Source: JAHFUS01 sp035689115 (GTDB lineage Bacteria; Actinomycetota; Acidimicrobiia; Acidimicrobiales; GCA-2861595). Taken from it: a stretch of 64,000 nt of DNA. Both the position numbers and the translations under genes were made by a program. This document shows, piece after piece, positions 58,667 to 64,000 of this stretch (positions within the stretch are counted from its first letter, which is position 1; each line of letters starts with the position of its first letter). The DNA is taken from assembly GCA_035689115.1 (NCBI GenBank), contig DASSMA010000082.1, forward strand, positions 112,845 to 176,844. Direction: 5' to 3'. The notes under the pieces are model-generated. The model had not been told where the DNA came from. It made no database searches and saw only the letters and a program-made list of their open reading frames with translations.

Positions 58667-60315
58667 AAGAGTCCGGCCACGTCGATGTAGGCGGCGACGG
58701 CGCTGGCGGCGACGGCGGCCAGCGCCACCACGCCGAGGGTGACGGCCACCCGCCGGACGCTCCACACCTGGATGGGCACCGGCGTGCGCTCTGGGGCGAG
58801 GCGCCGGAACCGTGCCACCAGGTCCCGGCCGTCGGCCCGGAGCCGGGACCGCAGCTGGCTCGGGACGGTCACCCCCCGGGTGGCGGCGAACGCCTCGGCG
58901 ATGTCGTCGGGCGCGAAGCGCCGCACAGCCTCGGCGTACACCCGCTCGGGGTCGGCGGCCAGGGCGAGGGTCAGCATCATGTTGGCCAGGTCCACCGCCT
59001 GGCGCCACGGGGTCGGGCGCACGGCGGCGAAGGCCACGTCGATGAGGCGGACGTGGCCGTCCTGCACGAGCACGTTCGACGGCTTGATGTCGCGGTGGGC
59101 CACGCCGGCGTCCCACAGCAGGCGGACGGCGTCGAGCGCCTCGCCGATGACGGCGTCGTCGACCGGCTCGGTCCCCAGCTCGCGGGCGCCGGGGAACAGC
59201 TCCATGACGATGGCGTACTCCCGCTCCGGCGTGATCTCCACGAAGCCGTACGGGCGGGGTGTGGGGAGGCCGGCGTCGCGCAGCAGGCGCAGCAGGTGGT
59301 CCTCGTACTCCACCAGCCGGCGCACGCTGGAGAACGGCTTCTCGTCCTCGAGGCGCCCGTAGAGCACCATGCGCGTGAGCTTGTACCAGCGGTCGGCCCG
59401 CAGGTGGCTGCGGGCGTAGAGCTTGGCGAACAGCGCGCCGTCGGCGGTGCGGAGGAGGAGCGGTGTCGAGCCGGCCGAGCCCTCCAGCCCGAACGGCTCC
59501 ACCGACCCGACGTCGAGGCCCAGCTGCTGGTCGAGGGCCTGCACGATGGCCTCGCCCCGCCGGCCGCCGACGTCGAGGTGGGCGGTGCGGCCCCGCCGGT
59601 AGGCCACCGGCACCACCTCGTCGGGGACGGCCAGCCGCAGCAGCACGGTGGTGAGGGCCCAGCCGAGGGCGACGGCGGCGGCGACGTCGGAGGGGTGGTC
59701 GACGCCCAGGTACACCTGGGCGACCCCGAGCACGCCGACCAGCGCCGCCAGGCCGACCGTGGCCCGGCGCCGCCAGGCGCCGGCGGGCACCAGGGTGGCG
59801 GTGGCGGCGGCCAGCACGAGCGCCAGCTCGGCGACCGGGCGCGACGGGAAGGCGTAGCCCTGCCAGCGCCCGAGGATCGCCACGCCGGCGGGGCGCATCC
59901 GGCCGGCCGTGGCCAGCATGCCCGTGAGCAGCAGCGACCCGACGAGCAGCACGGCGAGGTAGGCGGCCAGGTGCTGGAAACGGCGGAAGGCGAGGAGCAC
60001 CACGATGGTGCCCCACGCCACCAGGCGGACGGTCCATGGCGACCCGAGCGACTGGAGGGCGAGCATCATGGAGGTCACGAAGCCGACGCGACCATGGGCC
60101 ACCACCCGCATCACCCCGTCGTCGGCCGCCGTCACCACCACCACCAGCGGCCGGAGGAGCAGGGCGGACCACAGCACGAGCACGCCCGCCGCGGCGGCGG
60201 CGTACCACTTGGTGCTGGGCCGGATCGTGCGGGGCAGGGGCGGCGGCTCGCCCGACGGCCGGCGCCGGCGGCCCACCGGGGAGGTCAGGAGGACGGGGCG
60301 GACGTCGCTGCTCAT
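58663..60315 (-). CDS. Fusion of PAP2-like membrane phosphatase and protein-kinase-like domain
   Basis: A 550-residue protein. Residues ~35-240 have about six TM helices with PAP2-type motifs: GRMRPAG (KxxxxxxRP region), FPSRPVAEL at the PSGH position and YLGVDHPSDV (SRxxxxxHxxxD region). The His of the PSGH motif is absent, so phosphatase activity is doubtful. Residues ~290-510 resemble an atypical kinase (RIO/LPS-kinase type): LFAKLYARSH, YAIVMELFPGA, AGVAHRDIKPSNVLVQ and VRLIDVAFA (DxA at the DFG position). A final TM closes the protein. ATG 60315 chosen. Divergent from and overlapping the start of the ProX-like gene. Confidence 0.85.
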   Translation of the reverse strand: MSSDVRPVLLTSPVGRRRRPSGEPPPLPRTIRPSTKWYAAAAAGVLVLWSALLLRPLVVVVTAADDGVMRVVAHGRVGFVTSMMLALQSLGSPWTVRLVAWGTIVVLLAFRRFQHLAAYLAVLLVGSLLLTGMLATAGRMRPAGVAILGRWQGYAFPSRPVAELALVLAAATATLVPAGAWRRRATVGLAALVGVLGVAQVYLGVDHPSDVAAAVALGWALTTVLLRLAVPDEVVPVAYRRGRTAHLDVGGRRGEAIVQALDQQLGLDVGSVEPFGLEGSAGSTPLLLRTADGALFAKLYARSHLRADRWYKLTRMVLYGRLEDEKPFSSVRRLVEYEDHLLRLLRDAGLPTPRPYGFVEITPEREYAIVMELFPGARELGTEPVDDAVIGEALDAVRLLWDAGVAHRDIKPSNVLVQDGHVRLIDVAFAAVRPTPWRQAVDLANMMLTLALAADPERVYAEAVRRFAPDDIAEAFAATRGVTVPSQLRSRLRADGRDLVARFRRLAPERTPVPIQVWSVRRVAVTLGVVALAAVAASAVAAYIDVAGLL

Positions 60316-61207
60316 CGCCTCACTCGCCGTCCTGCTGGCCCTGCTGCCGGGCTGCTCGGGCGGGAAGCCGGCCGGGCCGGCGGCAGCCGGCGGCGACCGG
60401 GTCGTGGTGGCCGGGTTCAACTTCCCCGAGAGCACCCTGCTGGCCGAGATCTACGCCGGCGCCCTCGAGCGGGCGGGGGTGCCCGTGCGCCGAGAGCTCG
60501 ACCTGGGCCCGCGCGAGCTGGTGCAGCCGGCGCAGCTGGGCGGTCTGGTCGACGTGGTGCCCGAGTACCTCGGGTCGGCGCTGGCCAGCCTGGAGCCGGG
60601 CGCCGGCGTCGACACCGCCGACCCCGCCGCCGTGCGCCGGCGCCTGGCCGAGGTGCTGGCGCCCAGGGGTGTGCGCGTGCTCGAGCCGTCGCCCGCCCAG
60701 AACCAGAACGGCCTGGCCGTCACCAAGGAGACCGCGGCCCGCCTCAAGGCGAGGACCGTGAGCGACCTGCGGCCCACCGCCGGCGGGCTGGCGCTGGCCG
60801 GGCCGCCGGAGTGCCCGCAGCGGCCCTACTGCGTGCCCGGCTACCTCGACACCTACGGGCTCCGCTTCGGCAGGTTCCTGCCCTTCGACAGCGAGCGCCA
60901 GCGCGTCACCGCCCTGCGCGACGACGTGGCCGACGTCGCCGTGATGTTCACCACCGACGGCGAGCTGGCCGGCGAGGACCTGGTCCTGCTGGAGGACGAC
61001 CGCCGGCTCCAGCCGGCCGAGAACGTCGTCCCCCTGGTCTCCGACCGGGCCGCCGGCCGCTACGGCGCCCGGGTGACGGACACCCTGAACGCCGTGTCCG
61101 CTGCCCTCACCTCGGAGAACCTGCGCTTCCTCAACTGGCGCGTGAGCGTGGCCGGCAAGGACGTCAGGAAGGAAGCGGCGGCCTGGCTGGATCGCCACAA
61201 CATGTGA
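60227..61207 (+). CDS. Glycine-betaine/proline-type substrate-binding lipoprotein (OpuAC/ProX)
   Basis: A substrate-binding protein with lipoprotein signal SLLIASLAVLLALLPGCSGG. The mature region has VVAGFNFPESTLLAEIYAGALERAG, VVPEYLGSALASLEPG, QNQNGLAVTKETAARLK, PPECPQRPYCVPGYLDTYGL and LNWRVSVAGKDVRKEAAAWL (each a recognised OpuAC block, quoted in parts). It should bind quaternary ammonium or similar osmolytes. The start is poorly defined: GTG 60227 is a compromise, giving ~326 residues and an 89-nt overlap with the divergent PAP2-kinase gene. No permease or ATPase is adjacent, so it is an orphan. Confidence 0.87.
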   Translation: MRGRGGGSPDGRRRRPTGEVRRTGRTSLLIASLAVLLALLPGCSGGKPAGPAAAGGDRVVVAGFNFPESTLLAEIYAGALERAGVPVRRELDLGPRELVQPAQLGGLVDVVPEYLGSALASLEPGAGVDTADPAAVRRRLAEVLAPRGVRVLEPSPAQNQNGLAVTKETAARLKARTVSDLRPTAGGLALAGPPECPQRPYCVPGYLDTYGLRFGRFLPFDSERQRVTALRDDVADVAVMFTTDGELAGEDLVLLEDDRRLQPAENVVPLVSDRAAGRYGARVTDTLNAVSAALTSENLRFLNWRVSVAGKDVRKEAAAWLDRHNM

Positions 61208-61221
61208 GTGTCGGGAATCTG

Positions 61222-61288
61222 CCGCCGGCCGCCCGGACGCTCGAGGCGGATTCCTCCGGCTTGCGGAGGCATTCGCCTCGGCCGGCGG
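61222..61288. terminator. Nested hairpin between two convergent binding-protein genes
   Basis: Three nested stems: CCGCCGGCC (61222-61230) with GGCCGGCGG (61280-61288), CGAGGCG (61242-61248) with CGCCTCG (61274-61280), and CCTCCG (61253-61258) with CGGAGG (61264-61269). The outer and middle stems share a base at 61280, so they may trade. It fills the gap between convergent stops and is probably a bidirectional terminator. Confidence 0.7.
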
Positions 61289-61302
61289 GTGGCGTGCCGG
61301 CG

Positions 61303-62601
61303 TCATGGGTTGTAGGCGGCCGTGGCGCCGGCCTCGAGGCGGGCGGCGGTGGCGTCGACGTCGCGGGTGCGGAGGAAGTCCTGGAGGGCGGCGCGCATGC
61401 CCTGGCCCTCCTTGCCGCCGAAGGCGGCCGGGGCCAGGTCGGACAGGTCGAAGCGGAACGAGTCGCCCGCTTCCAGCACGCTGCGGGCGAAGGTCCGGGA
61501 CAGCTCGTCGGGGTACACGGCGAGGTCGAGGTTGCGGTTGGGCGACACGAAGCCTCCCCTGGCCGCCCACAGCGCGGCCGCCTCGGGGGTGGCCACCCAG
61601 CGTAGGAAGGCGGCGCCCGCCGCCGACGGCCGGAGCAGCACGGCCGCGTCGCCGGCCCCCACGACGGCAGCGGCGGCGGCCGGTCGGGAGCCGGCGGCGG
61701 CCGGGAACGGGAAGGCGTCGGTGTCGACGCCGACCTCGGCGCCGGCGCCCCGTAGCTCGCCGGCCACGAAGTCCCCTTCGACCGTCATGGCCGCCGAGGG
61801 CGGCTTGGCCGCCAGCCGCTGCACCGAGGAGGGGAAGTCGGTGCCGAGCGAGCCGTCCACGCCGGCGGCCAGCCGGCCGGGCGCCAGCAGGGCCGCCATG
61901 AGGCCCAGGACCCTCGTCACCGACGGATCGGTCCACGGGAGCTCGTGGCGGGTCAGCCGGTCGTAGGCGTCGGGGCCCGCGGTCCGCAGGTACAGGTTCT
62001 CGAACCAGTCGGTGAGGGCCCACCCGGCGGCGCCGGCCACCGAGAACGGCGCCAGGCCCGCGGCCTCGACGGCCGACGCCAGCCGGGCCAGGCCGTCGAG
62101 GTCGGCCGGCGGGACGGCGCCGAGCCGCTCGAAGACGCCGACGTCGTACCAGACGAGCGACTTGTCGGCTGCCTTGAGCCAGACCCCGTAGAGATGCCCG
62201 CCGGCCGACCCGAGGTCGCGCCACACCCGGTCGTAATTGCGACGCACCAGGTCGCCGGCCACGCCGTCGAGGGCCACGAGCCGCCCGTCGGCGGCGTAGC
62301 GCTGCAGCAGCCCCGGCTGGGGGACGAACGCCACGTCGGGGGCCGATCCCTCGGCGATCCGGGCGTCGAGGGCGGCGGCGACCCCGTGCCCGGCCGAGGT
62401 GTACAGCACCGTGGCGCCGGTGGCCCGCTCGAAGCCCCGGAGGACGGCGGCGATGCCGTCGTACTCGGCGCCCGACCACACGCCGAGCACCTCGATGCGC
62501 GCCCCGTCGAGCCGGCCCTTCCCGGCCACGCCGGGCGAGCACGACACCGCCGCCACGGCGACGAGCGCGAGCACCACGGAGGACCACGGTCGCGGCCTCA
62601 C
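61303..62601 (-). CDS. Extracellular solute-binding lipoprotein (sugar-type, orphan)
   Basis: A 432-residue binding protein of the carbohydrate ABC class: signal with lipobox VAAVSCSPG, then IEVLGVWSGAEYDGIAAVLRGFERATGATVLY (in parts VLGVWSGAEYDGI), APDVAFVPQPGLLQRYAADGRL, SLVWYDVGVFERLG, and hinge-type FPFPAA and WVATPEAAALWAARGGFVSPNR (in parts). GTG 62601 start. No permease or ATPase gene accompanies it; the ABC genes to the right are of the unrelated MacB type. Substrate unknown. Confidence 0.85.
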   Translation of the reverse strand: MRPRPWSSVVLALVAVAAVSCSPGVAGKGRLDGARIEVLGVWSGAEYDGIAAVLRGFERATGATVLYTSAGHGVAAALDARIAEGSAPDVAFVPQPGLLQRYAADGRLVALDGVAGDLVRRNYDRVWRDLGSAGGHLYGVWLKAADKSLVWYDVGVFERLGAVPPADLDGLARLASAVEAAGLAPFSVAGAAGWALTDWFENLYLRTAGPDAYDRLTRHELPWTDPSVTRVLGLMAALLAPGRLAAGVDGSLGTDFPSSVQRLAAKPPSAAMTVEGDFVAGELRGAGAEVGVDTDAFPFPAAAGSRPAAAAAVVGAGDAAVLLRPSAAGAAFLRWVATPEAAALWAARGGFVSPNRNLDLAVYPDELSRTFARSVLEAGDSFRFDLSDLAPAAFGGKEGQGMRAALQDFLRTRDVDATAARLEAGATAAYNP

Positions 62602-62766
62602 GCCGCCAGGATCGGCGCCGCCGCCGGACACCGCCAGAGGCGAAGGACCACATCGGGGCCGTTCGGCCCTGTCGGGTCGTAGCCGCCGGTCCCAACCTTG
62701 AGGGCGACGACAAGTGCGAGGAGTTGGCCGGCGCGCCCGGCGGGGTGGCCGGCGGAAGGAGCCACC

Positions 62767-63531
62767 ATGGCGAAGTCGGTCATCGACATCACGGCCCCGA
62801 CGACCGTTGACGTGGCGGCCCGGACGGTCGACGCCAGCAAGATCTACGGCAAGGGCCAGACCGAGGTCCGGGCCCTCGACGGTGTGACCGTGGAGTTCAG
62901 CGGGGCCCGGTTCACGGCGATCATGGGCCCGTCGGGGTCGGGCAAGTCGACGCTGCTGCACTGCATCGCCGGCCTCGACGCCCTGACCTCGGGGAGCGCC
63001 TTCATCGGCGCCGCCGACCTGAGCACGCTGAACGACCACGAGCTCACCGTGCTCCGGCGCGACCGCGTCGGGTTCATCTTCCAGGCCTACAACCTGGTGC
63101 CGACGCTGACGGCGCGGGAGAACATCCTCCTTCCGCTGATGCTCGCCGGCCGCAAGGGCGACCAGGCGTGGATCGACAGGGTCATCGACACCATGGGGAT
63201 CCGCGACCGCCTGGCCCACCGCCCGTCGGAGATGTCGGGCGGCCAGCAGCAGCGGGTGGCGGTGGCCAGAGCGCTGGCCAACCGGCCCCAGATCGTCTTC
63301 GCCGACGAGCCGACGGGGAACCTGGACTCCAAGGCGGGAGCCGAGGTGCTCGCCTTCATGCGCAAGGCGGTGGTCGACATGGGCCAGACCATCGTCATGG
63401 TGACCCATGACCCCATCGCCGCCAGCTACGCCGACCGCATCGTGTTCCTGGCCGACGGCAAGGTCGTCGACGAGATGACCGGGCCCACCGCCGAGCGGGT
63501 GCTCGAGCGGATGAAGCGCTTCGGGGAGTGA
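62767..63531 (+). CDS. MacB/LolD-type ABC transporter ATP-binding protein
   Basis: A 254-residue ATPase: Walker A MGPSGSGKSTLLH, Q-loop FQAYNLVP, signature EMSGGQQQRVAVARALA, Walker B IVFADEPTGNLDS and switch His MVTHDP. NLVPTLTARENILLPL is typical of the MacB/LolD branch that powers FtsX-type permeases. AAGGAG lies 5 nt before ATG 62767. It is 6 nt upstream of the permease gene. Confidence 0.94.
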   Translation: MAKSVIDITAPTTVDVAARTVDASKIYGKGQTEVRALDGVTVEFSGARFTAIMGPSGSGKSTLLHCIAGLDALTSGSAFIGAADLSTLNDHELTVLRRDRVGFIFQAYNLVPTLTARENILLPLMLAGRKGDQAWIDRVIDTMGIRDRLAHRPSEMSGGQQQRVAVARALANRPQIVFADEPTGNLDSKAGAEVLAFMRKAVVDMGQTIVMVTHDPIAASYADRIVFLADGKVVDEMTGPTAERVLERMKRFGE

Positions 63532-63537
63532 GGCACC

Positions 63538-64000
63538 GTGTTCCGGACAACGCTCAAGGGCCTCCTGGCCCGCAAGGGGCGGCTGTTCATGACCGCCCTC
63601 GCCGTCACCCTCGGCGTGTCGTTCATGGCCGGCACGCTGGTGCTGACCGACACCATCGGCAAGACCTTCGACGACCTGTTCGCCGACGTCTACAAGGACA
63701 CCGACGCCGTCGTCCGGGCCAAGGCCGCCTTCGAGGGCCCCCAGGGCATCGGCGCCCAGCGGGGCCGGGTCGACTCCTCGCTGGTGGCCACCGTCCAGGC
63801 CGTCGACGGCGTGCGCGCCGCCGAGGGCGAGATCTTCGGGTACGCCCGCCTCGTGGGCGCCGACGGCAAGGCCGTCGGGAACCCGGAGATGGGTGCCCCG
63901 ACGGTCGGCGTCAACTGGCCGGCCAACCCGGCGTTCAACCCCTTCCGCCTCCAGGAAGGCACCGAGCCCCGGACCGGCGACGAGGTCGTGATCGACGCCA
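63538..64000 (+). CDS. FtsX-type ABC transporter permease (N-terminus only)
   Basis: The GTG at 63538 opens a frame that runs off the right edge, giving about 154 residues. Basic start, TM at ~18-40 (LFMTALAVTLGVSFMAGTLVL), then the extracytoplasmic region (LTDTIGKTFDDLFADVYKDTDAVVR). This is the usual N-terminal unit of a MacB-like permease paired with the ATPase just upstream. Compare the orphan permease at 19799-22216. Confidence 0.9.
   Translation, partial: MFRTTLKGLLARKGRLFMTALAVTLGVSFMAGTLVLTDTIGKTFDDLFADVYKDTDAVVRAKAAFEGPQGIGAQRGRVDSSLVATVQAVDGVRAAEGEIFGYARLVGADGKAVGNPEMGAPTVGVNWPANPAFNPFRLQEGTEPRTGDEVVIDA

Overview
This is a very GC-rich, gene-dense chromosomal window with almost no non-coding space. 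It looks like core chromosome of a free-living actinobacterium. The evidence is two WhiB-family proteins, a class E sortase, an F420-type (LLM) oxidoreductase, a BsaP-like partner for biotin synthase, many GTG starts with GTGA/ATGA overlaps, and several probable leaderless starts. An Acidimicrobiia-type lineage is my best guess (inference; no rRNA is present). I saw no rRNA, tRNA, CRISPR array, IS element, integrase or phage block.

Layout. 1-7 kb (minus): a UPF0182 membrane protein running off the left edge, a DivIVA protein with a phage-head-like C-terminus, and a FecR-like lipoprotein translationally coupled to an orphan sensor kinase. 7-10 kb: PDZ/Lon-like protease, an acidic tail-anchored protein, a small conserved protein, and a class E sortase. 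10-17 kb: a convergent biotin locus. HEAT protein-bioA-bioFD (one fused BioF-BioD ORF) runs rightward; moaE-small TM protein-mreB-like-bioB-bsaP runs leftward; both end inside one perfect hairpin. 17-24 kb: an HtrA-like protein that has lost its catalytic His and Ser, a DUF2342 zincin-like protein, a phosphodiesterase, an orphan FtsX permease and an MFS transporter. 24-29 kb: an envelope-stress module (htrA, whiB, rseB-like, rseA-like anti-sigma, sigE-like ECF sigma, tatA). Consensus ECF promoters lie in front of the sigma gene and between htrA and whiB. 29-37 kb: FtcD-like protein, WhiB2-like regulator, macro domain protein, VWA + MoxR pair, sdhAB. 37-50 kb: a peptidoglycan-binding glycosidase-like protein, a frameshifted PPOX gene, a DisA_N-like nucleotide-binding protein next to a GAF/PAS/GGDEF/EAL protein, and the circularly permuted ATP-grasp / alpha-E / transglutaminase set. 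50-58 kb: hybrid histidine kinase, ANTAR and DUF2087 proteins, ogt-mdh, cation efflux. 58-64 kb: a PAP2-like/kinase-like fusion with a lipoprotein, two orphan substrate-binding lipoproteins, and a MacB-like ABC system cut by the right edge.

The most unusual signals are two families of intergenic structure. The first is a 20-25 bp perfect palindrome present three times between convergent genes, whose arms supply the Ser-Thr-stop ends of neighbouring proteins. The second is a ~125-nt multi-hairpin element present twice with apparent compensatory base changes. Other leads are the DivIVA/phage-head fusion, the BioF-BioD fusion, the minimal BsaP, and the divergent sigma-E promoter built on a GGTTCC-G-GGAACC palindrome.
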